Shown here one piece after another: positions 16,994 to 25,708 of a DNA stretch of 64,000 nucleotides. Below the pieces are notes generated by a model. That model was not told the DNA's origin, ran no database searches, and saw only the letters and a program-made list of their open reading frames with translations. The translations under genes and the position numbers were made by a program. The stretch spans positions 434,001 to 498,000 of the forward strand of contig NZ_JACHHZ010000003.1 of NCBI RefSeq assembly GCF_014202975.1. The letters run 5' to 3'. This stretch comes from Povalibacter uvarum. GTDB lineage: Bacteria > Pseudomonadota > Gammaproteobacteria > Steroidobacterales > Steroidobacteraceae. Numbering within the stretch: position 1 is the stretch's first letter; each line of letters opens with the position of its first letter.

Positions 16994-19720
16994 ATGAAGT
17001 CGCATCGCTTGCGCAATCACGCGCGATTCGTTCGTACGGGTGCGGGGTCCTGTTCGGCAACACTACTCGGCGTCCTGCTCGCAGGCCAGAGCGCGAATGC
17101 GCAGGAGGCCGCAACACCCGCAGCCGGTGCGAGCGAGTTGACCGAGATCGTGGTCACTGGCAGCCGCATTCGCGGCACTGCCCCGGTGGGATCCGCGGTC
17201 GTGGCCGTCGGGCGGGCCGAGATCGACACTGCCGCCGTCGTCAATACGACGCAACTCATCCAGGAAGTGCCGCAGGTTTTCAACCTGGGCATTTCCGAGA
17301 ACTCGCGCGGTCAGTCCGGCGGCAACAGCAACATCACCCTGGGGTCGACGATCAATCTGCGCGGCCTGGGGCCGTTCGCGACATTGACTCTGATCGACGG
17401 GCACCGTGGCGTGCCGCAGGGCACGAGCGGTCTCGCGGTCGATCCTTCCACGATCCCGATGCTCGCTCTGGAGCGTGTGGAAATCGTTGCCGATGGCGCT
17501 TCGGCAATCTACGGATCGGATGCGGTAGCAGGCGTCGCGAACCTGATCCTGCGGCGCAACTTCGAGGGGTTCGAGATCCGTGGCCGCTATGGTGTTGCGG
17601 ACGAGGCCGATGAGAATCAGGTCGGCATGATCTATGGGCATACGTGGAGCAGCGGCCAGGTCACGATCGCCGCGGAGCACCAGTTTCGCTCGTCGCTGAA
17701 TGGGGAGGATCGCGACTTCTTCCGGGCGGATCTGCGCGATGAGGGGGGACGCGACTATCGATCGCGTCTGTGCCAGCCCGGAAACATCGTCGTCGGCTCA
17801 GGGGCTACAGCAGCGAGCTACGCGATCCCTGCTGGCGGTGTGACTGCGGGGAACGCTGCAGCGCTCGTCCCGGGAACTTTCAACCTTTGCGACCCGAACA
17901 CGTCGCAGGACCTGCTGCCGCAGCAGGAGCGCAACGGCTTCTCGCTGACGTTCGATCAGGACATCACCGAGAACTGGAGCCTGCATGCGAACGCATTCGG
18001 CACGAAGCGAGAATTCGAGAACCTGGTTGCATTCCAGACCGGCACACTGAGCGTCCCGACCACCAATGCGTTCTTCGTGGCGCCTCCCGGCGCGACCCTC
18101 GGGCTGTGCCCGGCGAGCGCGGGCGTTCCCGCGGGCACACGCTGCGAGACCGTGCAGTACTCGTTCCGCAACGATTCTCCGAAGCGGCTGAACACGGGCT
18201 TCTCCGAGTCCGCGCAGGCAACAGTCGGCACGACGATCGGGTTGCCGGCCGAGTGGCAGCTCAGCATCGACTACACCTACGGCCACAACGAAGACGAAGC
18301 GAACAATCCGCTGATTTCACAACCGCGGCTCGCAGCAGCGCTCGCGAGCAGCAACGCGTCGACGGCGTTGAATCCATTCGGGGGAGCGAACAGCGCTGCG
18401 GTTATTGACGATATTTTCTCGAACTTCCAGCTCGCGCAGGGTACGACGAACATGCACGTGATGGAGGCCGCTGTCGGCGGGCGCATTTTCGATCTGCCCG
18501 GCGGTGCCGTGCGCGTCGCCGCAGGCTACGAAGGCCAGCGCTACAACTACGCGACCGGGGTCAACAGCGTCTTCCGTCACTTCGAGCGGGATGTCGATTC
18601 GGGTTACCTCGAAGTCCTGTTGCCCATCGTCGGCTCGGGCAACGCAGTGACCGGAATCCGTTCTCTCACGCTCAATGTCGCTGGTCGCTACGACGACTAC
18701 AGCGATGTGGGCGACACGACCAATCCGAAGTATGGCCTCGATTGGAAGCCGATCGATTCCCTGACGTTCCGCGCAAGTTACGGCGAGTCGTTCCGTGCGC
18801 CCGGCATCGCTCAGATCTACGGCAATACGAATCGACTGTTCGTGCAGAACTATGCGGACCCGACGCTCGGCGGGGCCCTGCGAATCGGCGCGACGCTGTC
18901 CGGCGGCAATACGAATCTGCAGCCGGAAACGTCCGCGGCAACGACCTTCGGCGTCGAGTACGAACCGGACTTTTTTCCTGGCTTCAAGGGCGCGCTGACT
19001 TACTTCGACATCGACTATGACGGCCAGGTCGTGCAGTTCCTCTCGGACCTGACGATCCTCAACCGTGAGGCGGACTTCGCCGGCACGGGGATCATCGTGC
19101 GCAATCCGGACCCGGCGTTCATCGCCAATCTCGCGACGACGCTCGGCGTCACCGGTGTGCTGCCGCCTGTCGTCACGCTCTTCGTCGACGGTCGCTCATT
19201 CAATCTCGGATCGTCGACGATGCAGGGCTTCGATGCCCAGCTGTCGTATGCATGGCAGACGGACTCCATCGGCGACTTCAACGCGGCAGTGAACGGCAGC
19301 TATCTGACGAAGTACGAGTACGCGATTGCGCCGAGCGCTCAGCCTCAGGACCTGCTGGACGTCATCTACAATCCGCTGCGATTCAAGGCTCGCGGCAGTC
19401 TGAACTGGCACATCGGGGGACTGAATTCGCAGATCACGGTCAGCCATATCGGCGCGTACACCAACAATCTCTCGCCGGTGAAGCGCAATGTGGACAGCTT
19501 CACGTCTCTCGACCTGTACGTGGGCTACAGCTTCGCGGACATGTTCGGTGGAACGTGGCTCGAGGATCTCACCGTCGCGCTGGATGTGACGAATGCGCTC
19601 GACGAGGAGCCGCCGTTCGTCGATGTGGCGCAGAGTCCGAACGGCGGCGGCGGTTTCGATCCGACGTTGGTCAATCCGCTGGGTCGCGTGATCGGATTCT
19701 CGGTCAGTGCACGATTCTGA
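16994..19720 (+). CDS. TonB-dependent outer-membrane receptor
   Basis: 908 residues. ATG 16994 follows a GGGGGATGGG purine tract; earlier in-frame codons lack a signal peptide. Signal peptide ends near 'GQSANA/QEA'. A TonB-box-like 'ELTEIVVTGSRIRG' precedes the plug ('STINLRGLGPFATLTLIDGHRGVPQGT', 'IPMLALERVEIVADGASAIYGSDAVAGVANLILRRNF'). A 22-strand-type barrel ends 'VIGFSVSARF' with the terminal Phe needed for outer-membrane insertion. This type imports large or scarce substrates such as oligosaccharides or metal chelates; the ligand cannot be read here. It is tail to tail with the aromatic-acid MFS gene (15 bases) and divergent from the di-haem cytochrome. Confidence 0.95.
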   Translation: MKSHRLRNHARFVRTGAGSCSATLLGVLLAGQSANAQEAATPAAGASELTEIVVTGSRIRGTAPVGSAVVAVGRAEIDTAAVVNTTQLIQEVPQVFNLGISENSRGQSGGNSNITLGSTINLRGLGPFATLTLIDGHRGVPQGTSGLAVDPSTIPMLALERVEIVADGASAIYGSDAVAGVANLILRRNFEGFEIRGRYGVADEADENQVGMIYGHTWSSGQVTIAAEHQFRSSLNGEDRDFFRADLRDEGGRDYRSRLCQPGNIVVGSGATAASYAIPAGGVTAGNAAALVPGTFNLCDPNTSQDLLPQQERNGFSLTFDQDITENWSLHANAFGTKREFENLVAFQTGTLSVPTTNAFFVAPPGATLGLCPASAGVPAGTRCETVQYSFRNDSPKRLNTGFSESAQATVGTTIGLPAEWQLSIDYTYGHNEDEANNPLISQPRLAAALASSNASTALNPFGGANSAAVIDDIFSNFQLAQGTTNMHVMEAAVGGRIFDLPGGAVRVAAGYEGQRYNYATGVNSVFRHFERDVDSGYLEVLLPIVGSGNAVTGIRSLTLNVAGRYDDYSDVGDTTNPKYGLDWKPIDSLTFRASYGESFRAPGIAQIYGNTNRLFVQNYADPTLGGALRIGATLSGGNTNLQPETSAATTFGVEYEPDFFPGFKGALTYFDIDYDGQVVQFLSDLTILNREADFAGTGIIVRNPDPAFIANLATTLGVTGVLPPVVTLFVDGRSFNLGSSTMQGFDAQLSYAWQTDSIGDFNAAVNGSYLTKYEYAIAPSAQPQDLLDVIYNPLRFKARGSLNWHIGGLNSQITVSHIGAYTNNLSPVKRNVDSFTSLDLYVGYSFADMFGGTWLEDLTVALDVTNALDEEPPFVDVAQSPNGGGGFDPTLVNPLGRVIGFSVSARF

Positions 19721-19735
19721 CCGGGAATCCCGGCG

Positions 19736-20935
19736 TCACGCGGTCCGACGGAAGAAGCTGAGAAAGAAGACGGCTACGCAGGCGACGGCTGCGACGGGTG
19801 CCATGTATTGCACGACGTTCGCAGCTGTTGCTCCTCCGCCAAGAAGGAAGCCCGCCAGCAGCGGGCCCGCGATCGATCCCACGCGTCCGACAGCGATGCT
19901 CGCTCCAGAGCCTGTGCCCCGCATGATCGTCGGGTAGTACTGAGCTGCGACTCCATAGAGCGCGTAGTTGGCGCCGAGAAGCAGAAAGCCCGCGGCGCCG
20001 CTGAGTGCGAGCAGCGGGCCAAGGGAATGAGCGCTGCTCATCGCAATCAGAACCACGATGAGCAAGGCATAGGAGCCCGCTAACGGCCACCGTGGACCAA
20101 ACTGATCCACGAGTCTCGCGATCAGCAGCGCGCCCACCACACTGGCGAAATTGAACGCGAGCGCTGCCTGCGGAGCAACAGCGGGATCGAGGCCGGCTCC
20201 GATCACGAGTGTCGTGAGCCAGCCCAGGAACAGGTAGAGGATCAGGAGCGTCGGCAGGAACGCCAGCCACAGGAGCAGAGAAGGAAGGGCTCGTCCATCG
20301 CCGAAGAGGGCGTGCAGGATCGGCACGCGGTTGTCGGCTGTGCGTTCGCTGTGCCTAAGCGTCTCCTGCATGAGGAAATGCAGTGCAGCGGCGACGATCA
20401 ATGGCAGCACGCCTCCGATGACGAAGATGATGCGCCAGTCGAAATCCGGCGCCAGCACCTGCGTGAGCAACGCCGACAAGCCTCCGCCCAACGGCATGCC
20501 GCAGAACATGGATGCCGCTGTCGATGCGCGTTTGTCAGGTGAGCTGATCTCCGCCGCGACCGCCATCATGTTGGGGAGCGCGGCGCCGAAGCCGAGACCC
20601 GCGGCCAGCCGTGCGCCGAGCAGTGTGGGAAAGCTCCAGGCAGCCGCAGTCAGCAGCGTGAATACGCTGAAGATGAGCACGGAGCAGATGAAGACAGGCT
20701 TTCGCCCCATACGATCCGCCAGCCAGCCGCCAAAGCTCGCGCCGATGACGAGACCGAAGTTGCTGATTCCCAGCGCCCATCCCAGCTGCGCCTTCGTCAA
20801 TCCGAAGTACGGTGCGAGCTTCGGTGCGGCGACGCCCATCGCCTGGATGTCGAACCCTTCGAGGACGGCGACAGCGAAGCAAAGGCCGATGGTAAGTGCG
20901 GCGTTCGGACGTGCCGTCGCGGTTGACTCGCTCAT
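19736..20935 (-). CDS. MFS transporter, aromatic acid:H+ symporter (AAHS/PcaK-like)
   Basis: 399 residues, twelve transmembrane segments. 'VAVLEGFDIQAMGVAAPKLAPYFGLTKAQLGWALGISNFGLVIGASFGGWLADRMGRKPVF' contains the AAHS signature 'DG[FY]D' equivalent (GFD) and the GxLaDRxGRK loop. Known members carry 4-hydroxybenzoate, protocatechuate, vanillate, or hydroxycinnamates. It is last in the minus-strand run TetR-FadB-feruloyl-CoA synthase-MFS, 62 bases after the synthase start side. Uptake of the phenylpropanoid acid that the synthase activates is the likely role. Confidence 0.9.
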   Translation of the reverse strand: MSESTATARPNAALTIGLCFAVAVLEGFDIQAMGVAAPKLAPYFGLTKAQLGWALGISNFGLVIGASFGGWLADRMGRKPVFICSVLIFSVFTLLTAAAWSFPTLLGARLAAGLGFGAALPNMMAVAAEISSPDKRASTAASMFCGMPLGGGLSALLTQVLAPDFDWRIIFVIGGVLPLIVAAALHFLMQETLRHSERTADNRVPILHALFGDGRALPSLLLWLAFLPTLLILYLFLGWLTTLVIGAGLDPAVAPQAALAFNFASVVGALLIARLVDQFGPRWPLAGSYALLIVVLIAMSSAHSLGPLLALSGAAGFLLLGANYALYGVAAQYYPTIMRGTGSGASIAVGRVGSIAGPLLAGFLLGGGATAANVVQYMAPVAAVACVAVFFLSFFRRTA

Positions 20936-20997
20936 GCATTCCCCCCGTGTCGTTGCGCATCAGTGTACGCAACTCGTTATGGTGGCTTCAGCGGATT

Positions 20998-22836
20998 CTA
21001 TCGTTGCCGGATTCGAATGACTGTTGCCGGCGGATCGGCGTGATACATGAGCTCGACCGAAGCCGAGCGATGGCGCAGCAGTGCCTTCTGGTTGATCGAA
21101 CCCTTGTCAGTGATCTCGCCGCCATCCAGCGATGGAGCGGAGGCGAGCAGCACGGCGCGCCGGATGTTCATGGAGCTGGCGGGAAAGCGCGTCGCATGGG
21201 CTTCGAGACGCTGCTGGAGCAGGTTGAGCAGCGGTGTGTGAGCCGCAAGCCAGTCGTACCCGGGCGAGTGCGACAGCGAGAGCTCGCGCGAGCAAGCCGC
21301 CAGGTCGGGAATCAGCAACGCAGTGAGGAACTCGCGGTCGAGCCCGGCGATGCCCACATCCTGGACCAGCGGCGAGAGCGCCGCGATCAACGTTGCTCGT
21401 AGCGGTCCGACACTCACCCACGTGCCGCTGGCGAGTTTGAAGTCCTCGGCAATGCGGCCATCGAAGAGAAGTCCCTTGCGCGGGTCTGTCGGATCGATCG
21501 GTCTCACGGCGTCGCCGAGCCTATAGAAGCCTTCCTCGTCAAACGCGGCAGCGGTCAGATCAGGGCGGCGCCAGTATCCCCGCGTCACGCTCGGGCTCTT
21601 CACACGAATCTCGAGCTTGCCGTCGATCGGCGTGAGTTTCACGAGATTGCCTCTTGCGGGCAGCCCGATCACGCCCGCGCGCGACATGGCGGGCGTCGTG
21701 AAGGTGACGGACGGACCGGTTTCCGTTGCGCCGAGTCCGGACAGCATCGGGATCCTGAAGCCGCGTTCAGCGATCGAGATCTCATCGAGCGTGTCGAGCG
21801 TGTGCTGGGACAGCGATGCGCCAGCGAAGAAGTAAGCCTGCAGGCGGCGGAAGAATTTTTTCCGCAGCGACGCGTCCTCCTTGAGCTGTACGGCAAGCGC
21901 GTCGAAGCCCTTCGGCACGTTGAAGTAGACAGTCGGCGATACCTCGCGCAGATTTCGAATCGTCGTCGCGAATCCGCCCGGCGTCGGCTTGCCGTCGTCG
22001 ATGTAGAACGAGCCGCCGTTCAACAGCACGAGGCCAACATTGTGGCTGCCGCCGAACGTATGGTTCCACGGCAGCCAATCGACGATGACCGGTGGGTCGT
22101 TCGCGAGAAAGGGGAGCGCCTGGCGCACCATCACCGCGTTGCTGCAGAGCATGCGCTCGGTGATGATCACGGCCTTCGGCTCGCCGGTCGATCCCGAGGT
22201 CAGCAGGAATTTCACGACGCTGTCAGGGCCTGTCCTGGAATGCGCGTCTGCGAGTTCCTTGCCGGGCATTGTTTCGAGTGCCTCGAGCGTCAGCGCGTCG
22301 CGGTCGCCGATCTTGTCCGTATCGGCAAGCAACAATACGTCGGAAGGCGCCACCTGCGTTACCGCGCGGGCGAAAGTCGCACTGTCGAATGCGGCGACAA
22401 GGCCCGGTGTGAGCAGCCCGAAGACGTAGCGCAACTTGGCAAGTTCGCCCGAAGACAGCGAATAGGAGGGTGAGACGGCGCAACAGGGAATGCCGGCCCA
22501 CGCTGCTGCAAATGCGAGAACGAGATGCTCGATGCTGTTTCCAGAGAGGATTGCGATCGGGCGTTCCGCGGATAGACCACGTCCGAGGAGTCCCGCGGCG
22601 ACTCGCTGAACCCGACCGAGCATTTCCCGGTAAGTCAGCGCTTGCCAATCGCCGTCATTGAAACGACGAGCGATGAGGATGCGGTCTGGCGCCGTCTTTG
22701 CCCAGTGCCCGAGCATATCCATGGAGCGCGCGGGAGACGCATCGATCGGTTCGCGAGGCCGCAGCAGCATGGAACCATCCGCGCGATGCTCGACATCGGC
22801 ATCGAACGGATCGGGTGTCCATGGGCTCGCGCTCAT
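20998..22836 (-). CDS. fcs: Feruloyl-CoA synthase-like acyl-CoA ligase (AMP-forming)
   Basis: 612 residues. ATG 22836 overlaps the FadB-like stop as ATGA; an upstream in-frame start at 22854 is less likely. ANL superfamily motifs: P-loop-like 'FLLTSGSTGEPKAVIIT', 'DWLPWNHTFGGSHNVGLVLLNGG', 'SGLGATETGPSVTFTTP', 'YRLGDAV' and 'LLFDGRIAEDFKLASGTWVSVGPLR'. The last two resemble feruloyl-CoA synthases more than general fatty-acyl ligases. The C-terminal 'GGEITDKGSINQKALLRHR' contains the catalytic Lys region. The enzyme would form feruloyl- or related cinnamoyl-CoA from acid, ATP and CoA. Chain length and substrate are inferred from resemblance. Confidence 0.85.
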   Translation of the reverse strand: MSASPWTPDPFDADVEHRADGSMLLRPREPIDASPARSMDMLGHWAKTAPDRILIARRFNDGDWQALTYREMLGRVQRVAAGLLGRGLSAERPIAILSGNSIEHLVLAFAAAWAGIPCCAVSPSYSLSSGELAKLRYVFGLLTPGLVAAFDSATFARAVTQVAPSDVLLLADTDKIGDRDALTLEALETMPGKELADAHSRTGPDSVVKFLLTSGSTGEPKAVIITERMLCSNAVMVRQALPFLANDPPVIVDWLPWNHTFGGSHNVGLVLLNGGSFYIDDGKPTPGGFATTIRNLREVSPTVYFNVPKGFDALAVQLKEDASLRKKFFRRLQAYFFAGASLSQHTLDTLDEISIAERGFRIPMLSGLGATETGPSVTFTTPAMSRAGVIGLPARGNLVKLTPIDGKLEIRVKSPSVTRGYWRRPDLTAAAFDEEGFYRLGDAVRPIDPTDPRKGLLFDGRIAEDFKLASGTWVSVGPLRATLIAALSPLVQDVGIAGLDREFLTALLIPDLAACSRELSLSHSPGYDWLAAHTPLLNLLQQRLEAHATRFPASSMNIRRAVLLASAPSLDGGEITDKGSINQKALLRHRSASVELMYHADPPATVIRIRQR

Positions 22837-24941
22837 GTGCGTTCGGCCTGCCATTGCGCGATGGTCTTGCCTTCGCGCACGAGCTGGTCGAGCAGCGCGG
22901 CCGGCTGCCAGTGCATCGGGCCAAACTGCTTCTGATACTTCAGTATTCCGTCGCGCAGCCGCTCGAGGGTGATCGTGTCCGCGTAGAGGAGGGGGCCACC
23001 GCGATAGCGCGGAAACCCGTAGCCGGCGATCCAGACCACATCGACATCGGATGCACGCAGGGCGACTCCTTCTTCGAGAATCCGGATACCTTCATTCAGC
23101 AAGGGATAGAGACAGCGTTCGACGATTTCCTGGCTCGTATGCTGCCGCTGTTCGATGCCGAGCTTCGCGGCGCGCGCGCGCAGGATTGCGATCGCGTCGG
23201 GATCGTCGAACCTCGTGCGATTGCCCGCCTCGTAGCGATAGTAGCCTTTGCCGGTCTTCTGGCCGAGGCGTCCGGCCTCGTGGAGGGCAAAGTCAGCCTG
23301 GTAGTACGTCGGGTCCGGTGGATACTGGCTCGCATTCGCCGTGTGAACGTTCACGCCAACGTCGATGCCCGCCATGTCGAATACGCTGAGGATGCCCATG
23401 GCCATGCCCCATTCCTCGAGCGCGGTGTCGACCTGGCGCGGGGTTGCGCCTTCCAGCACGATGCGTTCAGCTTCACGTGCATAGCCTTCCATCATGCGAT
23501 TTCCGATGAAGCCGTAGCAGACCTTCGCGAGCACCGGAGTCTTGCGAAGCGGCTTCGACAGATCCATGACAGTCCGGATCGTGCCCGGCGACGTCTTTGC
23601 CGTGCGCACCACTTCGAGCAGCGGCATCACATTCGCGGGCGAAAAGAAATGCATGCCGATCACGTCCTCAGGGCGTGATGTAGCGGCGGCGATCACGTCG
23701 ATGTCGAGCGTTGACGTGTTGGTGGCCAGCACCGCGCCCGGTTTCGCGAGCTTGTCGAGAGTGGAGAAGATCTTCCTCTTGAGATCCATGTTCTCGAAGA
23801 CGGCTTCGATGATCACGTCGGCATCGCGAAGGTCTTCGTAGGCGAGCGATCCGCGGATCAGGCCCAGGCGTTGTGCTTTCTCTTCCACCGTCAGTCGGCC
23901 ACGCTGCACGAGGCCAGCGTACGTCTTGTCGAGTCCCTTGAGACCGCGATCGAGCGCCTCCTGCGTCGAATCCAGCAGCGTGACCGGGATACCGGCATTC
24001 GCGAAGCAGATGGCGATGCCGCTGCCCATCGTTCCCGCGCCGATGACGGCCGCGGACTTGATCGGGCGCGAGGACGCGTCGGCAAGCCCTGGAATCCGGC
24101 GAGTCTCGCGTTCCGCGAAGAAGGCATACACCGCGCCGCGCGACTCATCGGTCTGCTTGCAACCGTTCACGAGCCGGGTCTCGAGCTCCAGCCCATCCTT
24201 CAGCGACAGCTGCGCGGAGGCGCTGACCGCTTCGACTGCAACGAGGCCGGCGTTCCGATTCGGATACTTCTTCCTCGCTTCATCTTTCATGCGAGCGATG
24301 ATCTCGGCCGTTGCGGTGGCTGCGTCGACTGCCATTTCGCCGGTCCGTCGAGGGCCGCGTCCGGCCGCCAGCAGATCCCGCGTGTACTCTATCGCGCCAG
24401 CCTGCAGGTCGCCGTCGATGACGGCATCGAGAAAGCCTATGGTTTGCGCCTGCGACGTATCAACTGGACGGGCAGAGAGAATGAAATCGAGCGCCTTCTC
24501 CACGCCGATCAATCTCGGCATGCGCTGTGTGCCGCCGGCGCCCGGAATGATGCCGAGCGTCACTTCGGGCATACCGAAGCGCGTTCCGGGTGCGGCGACA
24601 CGATAGTGGCCGGCGAGAGCGATCTCGAGACCGCCGCCCATCACCGTGCCATGCATCGCAACGACGACGGGAATCGGCAGGTTCTCCCAGCCGTTGAACA
24701 GCTCCCTGTACTCCTCTTCCCGTGGCGGTCCGGAGAATTCCCCGATATCAGCGCCCGAGAAGAACGTCGAACCGTCGCAGCGAAGAAGTACGGCCTTGAT
24801 CCCGGATATTGCGCGAATCTGCTCCAGCGCCTGCCGCAGGTCGGCGCGCACGGCGGCGGTGATCGTATTGACGGGGGGATTGTTGACAGTGACGACAGCG
24901 ATGTCGCCATCCTGTCGCAGCGAAACGGTGCGGGTGCTCAA
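22833..24941 (-). CDS. Bifunctional enoyl-CoA hydratase / 3-hydroxyacyl-CoA dehydrogenase (FadB/FadJ-like)
   Basis: 702 residues. Start is TTG 24941 with AGAGGA upstream. Residues ~1-190 form a crotonase domain ('SGADIGEFSG', 'GTVMGGGLEIALAGHYRVAAPGTRFGMPEVTLGIIPGAGGTQRMPRLIG' with both catalytic Glu). Residues ~295-480 form an NAD-binding dehydrogenase ('SAAVIGAGTMGSGIAICFANAGIPVTLLD', 'IGMHFFSPANVMPLLEVV'). Two C-terminal helical domains follow. It would hydrate an enoyl-CoA and oxidise the 3-hydroxy product. Sitting between TetR and feruloyl-CoA synthase, opposite a thiolase, it fits beta-oxidative side-chain shortening of cinnamates. Confidence 0.92.
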   Translation of the reverse strand: MSTRTVSLRQDGDIAVVTVNNPPVNTITAAVRADLRQALEQIRAISGIKAVLLRCDGSTFFSGADIGEFSGPPREEEYRELFNGWENLPIPVVVAMHGTVMGGGLEIALAGHYRVAAPGTRFGMPEVTLGIIPGAGGTQRMPRLIGVEKALDFILSARPVDTSQAQTIGFLDAVIDGDLQAGAIEYTRDLLAAGRGPRRTGEMAVDAATATAEIIARMKDEARKKYPNRNAGLVAVEAVSASAQLSLKDGLELETRLVNGCKQTDESRGAVYAFFAERETRRIPGLADASSRPIKSAAVIGAGTMGSGIAICFANAGIPVTLLDSTQEALDRGLKGLDKTYAGLVQRGRLTVEEKAQRLGLIRGSLAYEDLRDADVIIEAVFENMDLKRKIFSTLDKLAKPGAVLATNTSTLDIDVIAAATSRPEDVIGMHFFSPANVMPLLEVVRTAKTSPGTIRTVMDLSKPLRKTPVLAKVCYGFIGNRMMEGYAREAERIVLEGATPRQVDTALEEWGMAMGILSVFDMAGIDVGVNVHTANASQYPPDPTYYQADFALHEAGRLGQKTGKGYYRYEAGNRTRFDDPDAIAILRARAAKLGIEQRQHTSQEIVERCLYPLLNEGIRILEEGVALRASDVDVVWIAGYGFPRYRGGPLLYADTITLERLRDGILKYQKQFGPMHWQPAALLDQLVREGKTIAQWQAERT

Positions 24942-24965
24942 AGCGAAATCCTCTTCGTTAAACGG

Positions 24966-25619
24966 TTACGCCGACTGGAGCAGATCATTAGCGGCTGCGG
25001 CACTGAGTCGCGCTGCCTGGGCATTGGCAATACCCATGGCGCGAAGCAATCCGGCGGCCATGTTGGCGGCGACGGCGTGCGGCGGCGTAACGAGACGTTC
25101 TTCGAGAACGTGGCGCAGCACGATGACGATGACGCCCATCACGAGCAGGACACCGCTCTCCAGATCGACATGACGAAAGCGTTGGCTGCGGATGCCGTTA
25201 TGCACGACATCGCGCAGGCCGCGGTTGATCGGAGCATCGACCATCGTTGCGCCTGAGTTCAGTCGCCACAGTACGCGCGCGCTGTCGGGATGCTCGATTG
25301 CAAAGTGCGCGAATACACACAGGGCGCGCGCCAGGTGTTCAGCGGGATCGTCGATGTCCTTGTTTGCATCGTTGACGGCCTGTTCGACTTGTCGGCGAAC
25401 TGCAGCTGCGATCTCGCGCGCGAACACATCTTTGTCCGTGAAGTGGTTGTAGAAGCTGCCTTTCGCAACCTCCGCGGCTTCGACGATCTCGTCGACGCTC
25501 ACGCCATCGACGTCGCGTGCCGCGAACAGCGCTCTGCCGGCACTCAGCAGTGCTTCGCGAGTGCGCGCGCGGCGGCGATCGGTGAGGCGGCGGGAGGGAC
25601 CGGCCTTGGGCTGCGCCAC
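24966..25619 (-). CDS. TetR/AcrR-family regulator
   Basis: 217 residues from GTG 25619. HTH: 'RARTREALLSAGRALFAARDVDGVSVDEIVEAAEVAKGSFYNHFTDKDVFAREIA' with the typical 'GSFYNHF' recognition region. The remainder is an all-helical ligand-binding domain ('LARALCVFAHFAIEHPDSARVLWRL'). Head of the minus-strand catabolic operon and divergent from the thiolase gene, with a 16-bp palindrome between them. It probably represses both sides and responds to an aryl- or acyl-CoA, by analogy with other TetR regulators of CoA-dependent catabolism. Confidence 0.9.
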   Translation of the reverse strand: MAQPKAGPSRRLTDRRRARTREALLSAGRALFAARDVDGVSVDEIVEAAEVAKGSFYNHFTDKDVFAREIAAAVRRQVEQAVNDANKDIDDPAEHLARALCVFAHFAIEHPDSARVLWRLNSGATMVDAPINRGLRDVVHNGIRSQRFRHVDLESGVLLVMGVIVIVLRHVLEERLVTPPHAVAANMAAGLLRAMGIANAQAARLSAAAANDLLQSA

Positions 25620-25664
25620 GGTATGACTGCTCCAGTTCTGTCGAATTGACTACATCGTACAATA

Positions 25665-25680
25665 ATGACTAAATGGTCAT
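25665..25680. promoter_or_regulatory. Palindromic operator, likely TetR site
   Basis: ATGAC-TAAATG-GTCAT: perfect 5-bp arms around a 6-base centre, in the 89-bp gap between TetR (start 25619) and the thiolase (start 25709). A -10-like TACAAT lies at 25658-25663, just beside it. The position fits autoregulation and control of both transcripts. Confidence 0.6.
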
Positions 25681-25708
25681 AAAGGTGTTTTTCGCCAGGA
25701 CCGCATCC

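Noticed and set aside
20952-20973. GTTGCG-N10-CGCAAC inverted repeat between the MFS and feruloyl-CoA synthase genes
   Set aside because: Six-base arms with a long spacer arise by chance, and these two genes seem to share one operon, so an operator between them is not needed.
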